Assembly (NCBI RefSeq): GCF_047663525.1
Contig: NC_092591.1
Coordinates: forward strand, 31,405,001 to 31,469,000
DNA: 64,000 nt
Origin: Anas platyrhynchos
Lineage: Eukaryota; Chordata; Aves; Anseriformes; Anatidae
Reading direction: 5' to 3'
Position 1 is the first letter of the stretch, and every line of letters begins with the position of its first letter. Shown one piece after another: positions 49,501 through 60,400 of this stretch. Under the pieces are notes generated by a model. It was not told where the DNA came from. It saw only the letters and a list, made by a program, of their open reading frames with translations, and made no database searches. A program made the translations under genes and the position numbers.

Positions 49501-52500
49501 AGTAAGTACACATAAAGCAACATGGAAAAAAAATGAAAGCTGTTAATAAAGGAGACGTCAGATACTGAAACACTGCTGTAACAAGAGGTGAAGCATTTTT
49601 TGCTTCTTGCTAACACTTCTAAAAGTGTTGGCCATTAACACAAATATCCTGAAAGATAAGAGGCCCCAGGATTTCCAAACAGAGCCTGAAAGGATGAGGA
49701 AGTCTAGGCGTAAATGCAAAGTGGACTGTAGAAAAAAAATCTCACATCTTTAGAGGTGGGAAAACTACATATTTTTCAGGAACAGGCCAAAAGTAGCTTT
49801 ATGGGCACTGGAAACAAATCAGATTTGGCTTAGGGCATAGTTTTAGGATTAAAAAGTATCTATTTTATGTGAAGAATTTACTTGCAGGACAGATGCTTGA
49901 CTTACATGAACATATCAAGAGCAAAGAGCATCATTCTTCAGTTGCAATAGCACATTAACATTCACGTAGAGAGACTTAAGAAACAGGGTAGACTGGCAGC
50001 TTTACTGACATCTGCTCAAACCACTGAATAATTTGTTAATCCCCCTTCAGAGCCTTTCTGTAGTAGGTAAAGCATAGCCCTACACAGAAGCTCATACATC
50101 ACTTGAGCATTTTCCTTGCTTGAATAATTGTTCATGAGAGCTCTTCTCTTGGTTTTAAATAAGAAAAAGTGGTATTTTCCCCTTCATGAAAGCAAACCAC
50201 TTCCTAAACACTTTTTTCCTTTTTAAGTGTAGAAGCCAAAAACTTCTTGGATACCAAAAGCACCATTGCCCCTTGGATCAAACATTACAATCTTTGCCAA
50301 TATTTGAAAAGAGAAGAGCTATTTCATACTTTTAAATCTTACGATCTATAAATTTAATATACATTCTCTCAAGTAGATGGATATCCAGATGGATAGGGTT
50401 ACTTGCTCATACTGGTCTGCTTTCATTTTGTTTTTATTCTTTCCTTTCACATATTTGGATTACTTTCAGGCCTTGAGCAGTAGGCACTCAAACACTTCCT
50501 TGCAGCAAGAACAGAGAGTCCAAGCTACATCTGGCAGCCTGCAAAGCGCGTGCGGCAAAAGGAGAGAGATCATGACTATGAGCTTTTCACTTTACAAGTC
50601 TCTCATGCCCCATTGAAAGAAGTGTTTTGAGTCCTAAGTGATCACATATCTAGATACTATTTATGTCAGACCTTGATTTCCAGCAAACTGCAAATACACT
50701 GTTGTCACACAAATTTAAAGCACTCCTGAAAGTGGTGGTTACTTTTTAAAAGACAAATATATCCCAGTTAAGCACATTATTAAAACGGTGTCTCACATGT
50801 GCCACAAAACAAAGCTAATCCCAGCACACCAGATCAGGAAAAAAACATTTGTTGAAGTCCTTATCTGGTGCCTACTATTTGGTATCACAGACAACAACAG
50901 GGTACAGACAAGACTTGCATTCATGAAAGCTCAGTTGGAGAAGAGAGCACAGAGCAAGGCAGACAGGATGAGATTTTCCACTACTTTTCCAGCATGCACG
51001 CACAGAGTAACACCACACAATCCCACCATTACAGAGAGAGAGGCATCCTTACCCTTGCTGCTGCATCTGTTAGCACAGCTAAGGCCTGAGACAGTTGGTG
51101 GAAAACTTCCGCTGGGAATTAGAAGAAAAAAGGGTAAGATGCAGAAAACCATGGCAGTGGCTTGGAGATGAACCAAAAAAGACAATCCCTTATGGAACAG
51201 ACCTGCAGAACATCAGAAAGAAAAAAAATCTTTCCAAAATATTTTGTAAGCCAAACTATAACTAGAATCTGGTTATCTGGTTATTAAACCTGTGCAAATT
51301 AAGAAACAAAAACCTCCAACCACTTCTTTTTAAGAGAAACCTTGCAAACATGAATTCAATAGAACCCATCTACAGACAATTCTTCAATTTGCAGCCAGAC
51401 TGATCATTACAAACAAATTTTGTCTCTAAAGTAGCTTTTCAGCTCGAGATCCAAACTCTCAATTTTACAGCAATATTGCTGACCCTCTTCCTGGAGGAAT
51501 ACACACGTAAGTTGGGGGTCTGCCCACTGCATTGACTTAACACTTGTATTTTTAAAACCAGCATGTATGCATTCAACTTTAAAACCCTGAGCTACCTGAT
51601 AGTGCTGCAAAGAACTCTTAATCCTGCATATGTACGCATTACATGACACAAAGCCAGGCATTCCCTTAATCACATACAAAGAGACCTGAAGTTAAACACT
51701 TAAACACTTCCAGGAGTCTCCACACGTGACAATAAACACAATATGGTTTGACAATATGGTTTGCAGCCATATAGTTTCATCTTACCTGCTCTGGGATTGT
51801 CTGGGTTCTTATCTGGGTGACATGTCAGGGCCTTCTGGCGGTACGCTTTCTTAATCTGCAAGAGCCAAACAGAGATCTGCCAGTTATACCATTTAGTCCA
51901 TGTTGAGACTTGAACTTGGAAAAAAACACACTACAGAATCAAAAAAGCAACTCAGGGTGGGCCCCTTGGGCCTGGCAGAAAAATAAATCCAGTTCTGATG
52001 TTGACCACACCATTAACCCATCACACTGAAAATACCTTTCCCTGTTTTCACCAGTCTCCTGCAATAAGGCAAGACTTCTGAAAAGCTCAGTTTTCTACTT
52101 AGCACAGCGACCTGCCCTTTTAGATCACACTGTTCTGCAAAGATAAGCATTTGAGCCCAGGGTACTTGGTAGGCTGGCAGCCATATTTTGAATGAGTTTG
52201 AGCTTTTCAAAGCTGGAAGTTTTACCTCTAGTTACACTGTATTACAGCAGTTAATTCTCCTGATCATCAAGGCCAAGTCTGGTTCACAGAGGCAGTTTTC
52301 TAGCCAGAGGGATACCATGTTCCTTGCAACTACAGCTCTTTGGGACATTTACTGAACAACAATTGAGCTTGGCAAGGTGAAGAAATTTGGACTGCAGACT
52401 GCTTAATCTCTTCTACACTTCACAGAAAAATTGACAACTTTATGGGCTAAGTTACTAATAAAGTTTTTAATAAACTGAGTTCCCATTCTCAAGGAAACAT

Positions 52501-53748
52501 CTGCATGCAAGAAAGGAAAGGAACAAAAGCTGCTCTGCTCAACTGCCAGTTTTTTGTTAGATTGTGTGGAATTAGTGGTGGTCCGGCACCACCTGGTGGA
52601 CAAAGCTGATGGAATGAAAATGTGCAGCTGAAGCCTCACAGGCCTAATGCCGTCTCTTCCATGAGAGAGACTCCAATAAACAGCAAGTTAAGTCATGACT
52701 ATGCCAGAAGCTGTTTACATGGCAAGTTCAGATAAAGCTTCTCTAAGCAATGAAGTTACTTAACAGTTTTTCTCCCCTTTGTTCATGTCTTTCAGTAAAA
52801 TCTCTCTGAATACAAACGGTCCTTGTGTTGGTTGCTTCAAGTATTTTACATCAAGGATCAGCACTCTAAAGTACACTTGCCAATGTAAGGCACATCATAA
52901 CTTCCCATTTGTAATGTCCTCCTCCTTTTTTCAGCTCCAGTAACTAGCTCAGCAGTGAAACTGATGCCACTTGAAGCCCTTCATCTCATTCAACCCTATG
53001 AATTAATTGTATTTGGCTTGTTCACCTGTTTTGTGGTTACAACAGAATTTCCAGTTAGTCCCTGGCACATTTGCTGGTTAGGCAGTCTTTTAGTTCTGAG
53101 TTTTACCTCGTTGTACTTTTACTGCTCTTTACCACAATAAAAAAAAAAGTGAGAAAGCTTAAGGTAAGAAAAGTTTTCCTTTTAACTTCGTTCAGTTCAT
53201 AGTTTTACCCTGAGAGTTACTTCCCTGGAACAGGTCACCTTCCCAGTTCAGTGGTGCAAGTCTTTTGAATGTTTAGCACTGACTTAATTATTAAATTAAC
53301 AAAACAACATAACCATGTAATTCCAAACCCGCAAAACTAACGAGATTACTTCCAGGAGCCTACAGCGCCTAGAACGCCCTCTAGCAACTGGATTCCTGGC
53401 AAACACCGGAGGAACTTTGCTTCTGAGAGTACATAAACGAGGCAAAAGGAACCAACTGGATGGGGCTCGCTTCAGGAAGAAGCCTGGTACCAAGCGGGCA
53501 CTTGGAGCAGCCGTGAGGGGAGGAGGAGAGCAGCCCCTGGCCCTGACCCAGCCCCGAGCCCCCTCCCGGCCGCCCAGGGCCAGCCGGGGAGCGGCAGAGC
53601 AGGGCCGGGGGCGCCCAGGACGGCTGAGGGAAGGGGGCGGCCTCGCCCCGAGCCTCCCCACGGCGCTGACCTCCTTCTCCGACGCCTTCTCGCCGACCCC
53701 CAGCAGCCCGTACAGGTCCAGCTGCAGCAGGTCCTTATCGACCGCCAT
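37449..53748 (-). CDS. DNAJC17: DNAJC17, J-domain and RRM protein (complete, 11 exons)
   Basis: DNAJC17 is a nuclear class C J-protein with an N-terminal J domain and a C-terminal RRM, linked to the spliceosome and needed for cell viability in vertebrates. Exons are 53748-53671, 51855-51786, 51111-51053, 49479-49392, 49014-48932, 48491-48395, 46913-46864, 46349-46272, 45590-45510, 44742-44614 and 37571-37449. They total 936 nt, 311 codons plus stop, close to the human length. The J domain spans about residues 11-76 with the HPD triad at 39-41 ([10 protein letters not shown]). A charged coiled coil (about 80-160) follows, then an RRM (about 176-250) with the RNP1-like GSAVVEFAT. The tail carries [20 protein letters not shown]. 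All introns are GT/AG; exon 8 has a weak donor, AAG|GTCCTG. C15orf62 is nested antisense in the last, longest intron. Identity is very secure. Confidence 0.97.
39214..39373 (+). other. Probable 5' UTR exon of C15orf62
   Basis: A consensus donor CACAGC|GTAAGTC at 39374 lies upstream of an acceptor TTTGCCTTTCATCAG| at 39927, two bases before the C15orf62 ATG. This suggests a non-coding first exon whose left edge is unknown; the coordinates here mark only the segment near the donor. Confidence 0.4.
39929..40459 (+). CDS. C15orf62: C15orf62 orthologue, small protein with BORG-like C-terminus
   Basis: A single coding exon of 176 codons, nearly the human length. The ATG gives [20 protein letters not shown], matching the human METWRKGS start; the frame is open five codons further up but without an ATG. 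An N-terminal basic, Ser-rich segment (annotated as a mitochondrial presequence in human) is followed by the conserved [18 protein letters not shown] (75-92), a variable middle, and [19 protein letters not shown] (145-163). The last motif resembles the C-terminal homology block of the CDC42EP/BORG proteins, but no CRIB motif is seen, so Cdc42 binding is not predicted. It is antisense within the last DNAJC17 intron, the same nesting as in human. A likely polyadenylation signal is AATAAA at 41163. Function is unknown; the BORG relation is my inference. Confidence 0.92.
   Translation: MDTWRRGSIKSTTFFRRFSLRRHKKLGNQVIILNQNSHTLDSDGQCQKRECLRELKDKSDYLSCQSEQNLAKAQAPPKPPRLYLDSSSCPNIIDHTDSHSDVSFSGAAHQYHKATQTQFHKEQATNCGTSETGSQNGTTLSDLSDPFLSFKVDLGLSLLEDVLQTLRKQNPRDYAI
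41163..41168 (+). terminator. C15orf62: Candidate polyadenylation signal for C15orf62
   Basis: The first AATAAA downstream of the stop codon, about 700 bp on. It would end the transcript well inside the DNAJC17 intron. Confidence 0.45.
44614..44742 (-). CDS. DNAJC17: DNAJC17 coding exon 10
   Basis: Encodes [20 protein letters not shown] and EGQPQ, the end of the RRM, then a Ser-rich linker. The acceptor is TTGATAG| and the donor CAG|GTAAGG. Confidence 0.95.
45510..45590 (-). CDS. DNAJC17: DNAJC17 coding exon 9 (RRM core)
   Basis: Encodes [20 protein letters not shown] and FATVKAA, including the RNP1-like strand, between CTAACAG| and GCT|GTAAGT. Confidence 0.96.
46272..46349 (-). CDS. DNAJC17: DNAJC17 coding exon 8 (RRM start)
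   Basis: Encodes [20 protein letters not shown] and LRILQK, exactly in phase. The acceptor TTTCCTAG| is good; the donor AAG|GTCCTG departs from GTRAGT. The 153-codon plus-strand frame across this exon is its antisense shadow. Confidence 0.92.
46864..46913 (-). CDS. DNAJC17: DNAJC17 coding exon 7
   Basis: A short 50-nt exon encoding [16 protein letters not shown], the variable linker ending in the conserved TPKLK. The acceptor is CTGTAG| and the donor AAA|GTAAGA. Confidence 0.9.
48395..48491 (-). CDS. DNAJC17: DNAJC17 coding exon 6
   Basis: Encodes [20 protein letters not shown] and continues [12 protein letters not shown], a conserved helix of the family. The donor is CAAG|GTGAGA. Confidence 0.96.
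48932..49014 (-). CDS. DNAJC17: DNAJC17 coding exon 5
   Basis: Encodes [17 protein letters not shown] and continues to RTLEQE, part of the acidic/basic coiled-coil region, between TCTGCAG| and GAG|GTAATG. Confidence 0.95.
49392..49479 (-). CDS. DNAJC17: DNAJC17 coding exon 4
   Basis: Encodes [20 protein letters not shown] and the basic DEKRKKVKL, closing the J domain and starting the charged helix. The donor is CTTG|GTAATA. Confidence 0.95.
51053..51111 (-). CDS. DNAJC17: DNAJC17 coding exon 3
   Basis: Encodes [19 protein letters not shown], the third J-domain helix, between TTCCCAG| and AGG|GTAAGG. Confidence 0.96.
51786..51855 (-). CDS. DNAJC17: DNAJC17 coding exon 2 (HPD motif)
   Basis: Encodes [20 protein letters not shown] and PRA between CTTGCAG| and GCAG|GTAAGA. 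The HPD triad that stimulates the Hsp70 ATPase is intact. Confidence 0.97.
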
Positions 53749-54010
53749 CTTGGAGCGACCGGCTTCTCCCCGCGCCGCCGCCCGGCCCGCGCTGCCTGCC
53801 GGGAAATGTAGTCTTCCCCCCGCCGCCTCCCTGCTCTCAGCGGTGCTCACGAGCCTGCCTACATGTACCAGAATGCCCCGCGCCGATGGGCTGCCCTGCC
53901 TCTCCCAGAGAGCACAGGAGGGCGCGAGGCTTGCTGGGTGATGTAGTTTGCTTGGGGCCACGGCCAGCGTAGCCGAGCGGCCGAGGGACTACAAATCCCA
54001 TCGGGCCTTG
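53480..54010 (-). promoter_or_regulatory. DNAJC17: DNAJC17 CpG-island promoter
   Basis: The GC-rich block covers exon 1 and about 250 bp upstream. It includes GCGCCGCCGCCCGGCCCGCG just 5' of the ATG and two near-copies of an ACTACA(AAT)TCCC-like element (GGGAAATGTAGTCTT at about 53801, GGTGATGTAGTTTG at about 53939, GGACTACAAATCCC at about 53986) typical of the ZNF143/SBS-type ACTACAATTCCC motif of bidirectional promoters. Motif identification is by pattern only. Confidence 0.65.
53671..53748 (-). CDS. DNAJC17: DNAJC17 coding exon 1
   Basis: Twenty-six codons, [20 protein letters not shown] to EKE, at the donor GAG|GTCAGC inside a GC island. The longer open frame running upstream through the promoter is not used; this ATG matches the family start. 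Confidence 0.95.
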
Positions 54011-55706
54011 CAGGGGAGGGACGGTTTTCGTTCCCCGCAGGTCTAAACCCCTCCTTGTGGAGAGTTGTGTCAGCGTTACACGAAAAAAGCACCAAAACAA
54101 AATGTAATCATGCACCGGCCTCGCAGCCAAGCTGCGGGGGACTGTATTGGGGAAAGCAGTTCACAAAGCATGAGCCACGCTACAGGCCTCCCCCAAAACA
54201 TGCTAAATATGCCCTTATTAGGGAAAAGTTCACACTTTCTGTAGTGTGTATGATGTGAAATAAATGGACCTGTGATAGCTAGCAAACGGGTCTGTCTCCA
54301 GTAGATTAAAAGACTTAATTAGAAGTATGATTAGAGTCATTTTGTAGGTATGCCCCTTGCATTTTCATCCTTGATGCGAGTGCTAGCACATCTGATAGCT
54401 GTTGTGTTAGGAGACTCCCTTTTTCGAGGCTCTTCTTGCACAGTTACCCAGTACATACTGCTGTTCTCTTTCTCTAAAGGGACTATACAGCAGGAAGAAA
54501 CTGTGGGTGGCCTTACAGGCAGATAGGGACCATGATTTTTGGAAGGTCTCCAGTCTAACCTCAGGTCTAAGCCAATCTTCATGCCTTTGGCAAACCAGTG
54601 CAGGGATTGTGTATCACTAGACATTGCTGTACTGTCTGCCACAAGGAGATTGTGTCTGTAGTCTTTATCACAGGGCAGACAGTTTGGTGAATACCACAGA
54701 AGACATTGAACAAGCATGGATAGCTGCTTACCTTCCAGACAACATAGCTCCACGAACATGTTGAAGGTATTCTCTAACAATACAGACACACAACTATGCA
54801 ACCTACCTTCAGACACAGGCAGCGTCATGGTGATAAGTCAGGTCCAAGTCCAAACCAAGAAGCCACTTCACAGGTCAGGTGAGTGCCAGATACATTCAGA
54901 ACGACAAGATATGGCTGAGGCCAAGAGATGAAGTTAGCGCACAGCTTGAGGTCTGGATCAAGAAGCTCCATTACCAGGTAGGGACCAATACTCATGTGAC
55001 ACATCAAAAGGAGAAGAACAGCCCAGGGCTGAGCTTAAATAGAGCTCCTGGGCCAATGCATGGAGGGATGGAGGGTCCAGGTGAAACTGATCGGGGCAAT
55101 TAAGACTTGGTGCATTGAGGGCCCTGGCACGGGCCTTTATTGTGTTGCTTAGGGCACTTCTTGCAACCCCTCTTAATCTGATGTGTGAATCCAGAAATGA
55201 GAGACATGAATCATGAAAGCATATGATCACCACAGGCGATCCTTGTGTTCCTCACTTTGTGCAGAAGAACAGACAGCAGGAGGAAAGACTGAGGAACCAA
55301 GAATGAGCAGACAGTAGATTTCCCAAGTTTCAGGGACTGAGCTAGAACCAGGCAGAAATGTCTGAAGTAAACGTTTCTGTGCTGCTCCAGTGCATATTTG
55401 GGCACACCAAACCTCAGTTCCAGCCAATGTGCCATTGAGTTATGTGGGATGGGAGGAATGAAACCATTGCTCAGCAAATCCTGTGGTTTCCTAGTGACAT
55501 TGTTAGGTAATACGGCTGGATTCTCACATGAGGGAAGACCAGCTTGTATAAATTCCTTGAGCTTTTCTTAGGACAAGATCCTGCAGTCTTAAACCATATA
55601 AAGATATGTGGTTGTTGAAATGCATACAGAAGAGCCTTGTCCCATCAGTCAAGGCTTTCAGTGGCTACAGTCAGACTTCTTAAACACCTGAAACTGATTT
55701 CTGAAA

Positions 55707-55769
<63 letters not shown>

Positions 55770-56065
55770 ATAGAAGTGTACATCTTCACAATTAACGTTG
55801 TGAAGTTAATTCCCATGGATGCAAAATTGATTTGTCAGAGATTCTTATGTGGCTTCTCTTTGCCATGCCTGATACAAACACACTGGAGTTGTCTGGGAGG
55901 TCACGTTAGTGTTGGGTGACATTTAGACAGTCTGGTTGGGAGAGCTGTGGTTGTGGGAGATGCTCATCAGTGTATGCTCTAACTTCTGCCTTTGGAGAGG
56001 TAGGAATAGAGTGGGTGAGAAAATATTTCTTACGTCTTCAAGAAACGTGTAGATGTACAACTTAT
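54011..56065. other. DNAJC17-OR intergenic DNA; expected ZFYVE19 not seen
   Basis: No FYVE-type CxxC...CxxC zinc-finger coding is visible on the plus strand. A 163-codon minus frame (54828-54337) opens with ATG but has no known motif. The stretch 54880-55150 looks like an unclassified dispersed element (features such as GAGCTTAAATAGAGCTCC). An AAAT microsatellite lies at 55703-55772. Confidence 0.5.
55703..55772 (+). repeat. AAAT tetranucleotide microsatellite, about 17 copies
   Basis: A perfect (AAAT)n run of about 70 bp, likely polymorphic. Confidence 0.95.
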
Positions 56066-56164
56066 TAGCATGGTTTAGTGGTGGAGTTGGCAGTACTAAG
56101 TTAAAGATTGGACTAGATGATTGTAGAGGTCTTTTCCAACCTGAATGATTCTATGATTATATGA
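56066..56164 (+). mobile_element. CR1 LINE 3' end
   Basis: The text GCATGGTTTAGTGGTGGAGTT, GACTAGATGATTGTAGAGGT, CTTTTCCAACCTGAATGATT and CTATGATTAT is the CR1 terminal part, slightly diverged. Confidence 0.85.
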
Positions 56165-56204
56165 TATTAAAATGGAAAGGAAACAAATGACTGCCCATGA
56201 CACA

Positions 56205-56210
56205 TTTATT
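56205..56210 (-). terminator. Candidate polyadenylation signal for the first OR
   Basis: TTTATT on the plus strand, AATAAA on the minus strand, about 200 bp after the OR stop. Confidence 0.4.
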
Positions 56211-56408
56211 TTCTTTTACCAAAACAAAATACAAGCGACTCAGAAATTTGGTCGTTCCTGTGTCTCAAGTGTTTGCTTATCTAGCAAGGTCCATCCTTGG
56301 TGCTGATATCCCTTCCTTCCCCAAAGCCATTCTCTTCTGTGGCTGAGATGTCAGAATGCATCATACAATGCACTGTGTCCATTGGAGGTGGTTTCCAAAC
56401 TTGATAAC

Positions 56409-57338
56409 TTATGGGAAAGTCATGATGCACTTTCTGAAGCTGTTTCTCACCTCCTTGTTTCTCAGGCTGTAGATCAGGGGGTTCAGCATGGGGACCACCA
56501 GGGTATAGAAGACTGCTGAGATTTTCTCCTGCTCCATCGAGTAGCTGGAGCTGGGTTGGATATAGCTAAAAGTAACAGATCCATAGAAAATGGTGACAGC
56601 TGTCAGGTGAGAGGCACAGGTGTGGAAGGTTTTCTTCCTGCCATCATCTGACTGGATCCTCAGGATTGCAGAGAGGATGAGCATGTAGGAAACAGCGATG
56701 ACAAAGAGAGTGAACAGGGCAATAACTACAGAAAAAGCTATTAGCAAAGTCTCATTACGATGGGTATCTGCACATGCAAGTTGCAGCAAGGGAGGTATGT
56801 CACAACAGTAATGATTGATAAGGTTGGGTCCACAGAATGGCAGCTCCAGCAAGCCACAAGTGTGAGTCAATGAATTCAGGAGTCCCCCCATATATGATCC
56901 CACCACTAATTGCCTACAGACTCTCTTGGTCATTACAGTCGTATAGAGCAGTGGTCTACAGATGGCTACATAACGGTCATATGCCATGGCAGCCAGCAAG
57001 AACCCCTCTGTAGTGAGCAAAACAGCAGAAAAGAAAATCTGGGAAAGGCATGTGGAATAGGAAATGGTTTTGCTCTGCACTAAGAAGCTCACCAGCAACC
57101 TTGGAGCAAAGACAGTAGAATAGCAGAGGTCAATCAGAGACAAGTTACTGAGGAAAAAATACATAGGAGTGTGAAGTTGGAGATGAGTCCAAATCAAAAC
57201 GATCATCCCAAGGTTCCCCAACAGAGTGATGATGTAGATCCCTAAGAATAATAAGAAGAGAGGGACCTGCAACTCCAGATGATCTGTCAATCCTAGGAGG
57301 ATGAAATGGGTTATCATGCTGTCATTCCTCCCATCCAT
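56409..57338 (-). CDS. Olfactory receptor, class II, intact
   Basis: A seven-transmembrane odorant receptor of the sensory neuron plasma membrane, signalling through Golf. It has 309 codons, no intron and no break. Landmarks: N-terminal glycosylation site NDS (5-7), GN of TM1 (41-42), [13 protein letters not shown] before TM2, [10 protein letters not shown] at the end of TM3 (118-127), the extracellular loop cysteines, SY of TM5, [10 protein letters not shown] at TM6 and [12 protein letters not shown] of TM7. I chose the ATG at 57338 (MDGRNDS) because it fits the family; the frame extends 29 codons upstream to another ATG at 57425. An AG directly before the chosen ATG could be the acceptor of a 5' UTR intron, common in ORs. 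The style (LLGLTD, HTCGLL) suggests an OR5/8/9-like group; that assignment is tentative. Confidence 0.96.
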   Translation of the reverse strand: MDGRNDSMITHFILLGLTDHLELQVPLFLLFLGIYIITLLGNLGMIVLIWTHLQLHTPMYFFLSNLSLIDLCYSTVFAPRLLVSFLVQSKTISYSTCLSQIFFSAVLLTTEGFLLAAMAYDRYVAICRPLLYTTVMTKRVCRQLVVGSYMGGLLNSLTHTCGLLELPFCGPNLINHYCCDIPPLLQLACADTHRNETLLIAFSVVIALFTLFVIAVSYMLILSAILRIQSDDGRKKTFHTCASHLTAVTIFYGSVTFSYIQPSSSYSMEQEKISAVFYTLVVPMLNPLIYSLRNKEVRNSFRKCIMTFP

Positions 57339-57425
57339 CTGACTTAAGGGATACAACAGGAGATCTGCTGAATTACAAAGAATGGTCAGGATGAAGAAGG
57401 CGGTATTAATTACACAGAGTAACAC

Positions 57426-60400
57426 AAACTAGCAATTTGAGGTTTATTCTGAAATTGTAGTCTGGTTATGCCTTCAATGCTGAATCAAGATAAGGTACGA
57501 AAACATTTGTCCTTATAATTTTGTTTCATTCCAGGCCAGGTGGTATTTGTGTATCTAACAAAATGCAGCAGCAAGTAACACATTCCTGAGCTTAAATCTC
57601 TACAAGCTTATGTGTAATGGAGTGAACTCTAAAAGCGAGTGCATGGCTTCTTTTCCACCTAGATGATTTTAATCTGTGATTCTTGTACCTTTGCCTCACT
57701 TGCTAAAATATTATGTTGTCCATATATCGATTGTCTACATTTCTTCTGGAGAGGAGAGGATACACTAAAACATTAGAAAACTCTTCCATGGAACTTTTTC
57801 AGCTCTACAACTGTTTCTGTCACAGCTAGGATTACTAATTTTAGCTAGTTACTTCTTCCTCATCATTATCAATACAGTTGATGAAACTCCTCGATATCAG
57901 ATGCCAGATATTTGAACCCTGGCACACAATCCAAACAGAAGCCTAGAAGACATAGCTTAGTGGAAGATTTGGAGAAACAGGGTTTGAGAACACTATTTTC
58001 ACAGAAAACAATGATGAGAAGTTAACGGTCATTTCCTACCATTATTTAGCTACTGAAGGATTAGCTATATATTCAAAGGTGATTTCTGATATTCTTAAAA
58101 TCAGAAAAAAAAATAATTCTGTCTGCCTATGCTTGTGTCTAGCTACCTTTATGCTTCTTTGTGACCAAAGAGCATCATACACACTAAGGGAGAACCACAG
58201 CTCAGGGCCCACATAACCCAGGAAACTGAAGGGAATAAAAAGTTTCTGTGTAGTGAAGAGGGAGCCACAATGAAGCAAAGAGCTAAAGAGATAGAAAGAA
58301 AAAAGTAGAGAGAGCTTTGCACAGTGTAGCAATTTAGGAGGGAATCATCTTCTTACCAATGCATCAAGATCTTTGCAGCCAATACACAGCAACATGCTGT
58401 TTTCTTGAACAATGTGCTGTTGTAATGCACATTGCAGTTTCTTACCTTGGATTGACTTCTATACAGCCCAAATTCAGACTGGTAGAATTAGGTAGCCATA
58501 GACCTGAAGCATATGTTTTAGTCGGAGGTTAGACTTCAAACAATTTTCGCCTGTTGTCTTGAAGTATTTTCTTTTTCTTCTTGCTTTTCTTCTTAATGGA
58601 GTGATCTGGTGCATTTTTCTAGGCTTGTTACCCCAAGAAAGTACAGCAAGTTGTTGGGCATTGAAATCTGTGTCAGGTTTTGCAATTTAAAAGTCTAGTT
58701 GCAGATGTACCAGAAATGTGGGGTATAATTGCTTCAGGTGAGTAATGGTTGCTCAGCCTTAAACCCTCTTCAGAGCATGTGATTCTTCCATTGCTTTTAG
58801 GAATTCAGTAAAGTCAGTGCTCTAGGAAGAGTTTTCCTTTTAAAGGAGAGACCTGCTGTGTGCTCTGGGAGCTGGAGTTTTTACCCTACATGTTTTACGT
58901 CAGGCTCAAAGGGCCCAGTGATTTCCCTTGATGCTGTTCTTTCAGTGTTTACAGATTGCTCTCCTGAATCTAATGGTCTGAAACTTGAGCGGAAGAAAAG
59001 TGCAAGGAGTTAACTTCCATATCAGTGGCTCTATTACAACCTGACTGATAAGTGAAATGTAAATCAACAATTGGAAGTTTTCCCTATAAAGAGTTTAAAG
59101 ACAGAATTCTTTGGAGAATGCTAATACTGACTAAGATCATTCAGATATCGTATGTAAAAACTTTTCTACTTACTTTGACTGCCAGGATAGCAATGGCAGT
59201 CCTCCAGACCTCTCATCCTTGGTCTTCGGTTGAAATAACACATTGGAGGGAACTCTAGACAAGACTGTCCTTTTCCTGATGGGTAAAATGAGTAAAGAGA
59301 AAGAAGGACGATATCCAAGGGCTCTGTGTGCAAAAAGTAGAGAAAAGCCTTCCAGAGAAATATTTTGTATTTGCTCTACTTCACAAACATGCTCAAAACA
59401 GTGTCTATAGATATAATCTGTCTGCTTCACTCTATTAAATATTCTGCCAGCTGCCGCCTTTAATCTGGCTAATGTGTGACATTATGGATAGGAAACCAGA
59501 ACTCGGACATATCAAGATCCAGAGACTAATTAAGTCAGATTCATTGCTTAAGTCTTGAAAATATTAATCTGAGAACAAACAACTACACGAAACTCTTTCT
59601 AAGCCAATGGAGAGAAGTAAACCTTTATGGAATCCTACTTCTTAAAGAAGTATCTTTGGATAGGATGATTGTTCTTGTGGTGCCTATAACCCACTACTGA
59701 CACAAAACATTAATTATTCTAATGCCATCGGTTCATTACCCAGCTGTCCTTTGGCTGTAATGGGAACTTAAACCATCACGATGACTGTTCATGTGAGGTG
59801 AACTGAATCGTCCTTTTAGCGGCACAGGGTTAGAGCCACAGATGTTCTGACTGACCCCATCTCTGCAAAACAGACAAGTATTCTGGGGACAGAACTGCAC
59901 GTGAGATGTGATCTTATTTTTTTCTGTAGATATCTTCTGTTAACTGCTCTAAAAGATAAAGTTCCTTGCTTTGACATGAATATTCTTGTACTGTTGTTTT
60001 AAAGGGAAATAAATCCTACTTATCCCACTGTCACACGAGAGAAAAAATGACAACTGGTATTGGATCTGGATACTGGAGTTTAAAGAACCCCCAGGATCTG
60101 AGCTTTTATCTTACTTGACTACCTCATACACCAACTCACTCGTCCCCTCCGCCCTCCAGCGTTGTATTTACAATATCTCAACTTGTCTTCCCAGTGAGGA
60201 GGTGGCTGCTGGTCTGTGAAGGCCAGGCAGAAAATCCTGCTGGCTGGGACATTACTGACCAACATCCCCATCAATCATTTCCATGCCACTTTTTGCTCTC
60301 CAAGATCTTCTCTTCTCTCACTTCCAGGGTCTTTCCTCCAGCCAAGACCTACAGCTGCTTCATTCCATGACTGCTTGTTATTCAGAAAGTCTTCTTCTAG

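Larger units (their letters stand above)
46914..53670. other. DNAJC17 introns 1-6, no further features
   Basis: The introns are 51856-53670, 51112-51785, 49480-51052, 49015-49391, 48492-48931 and 46914-48394. They are AT-rich, with a poly-A at about 47757-47774 and no mobile element that I can recognise. Open frames around the exons are shadows. Confidence 0.65.

Noticed and set aside
53296-53961. 221-codon minus frame and 174-codon plus frame at the DNAJC17 island
   Set aside because: Only the 26 codons of DNAJC17 exon 1 inside the minus frame are real; the rest is intron and promoter.
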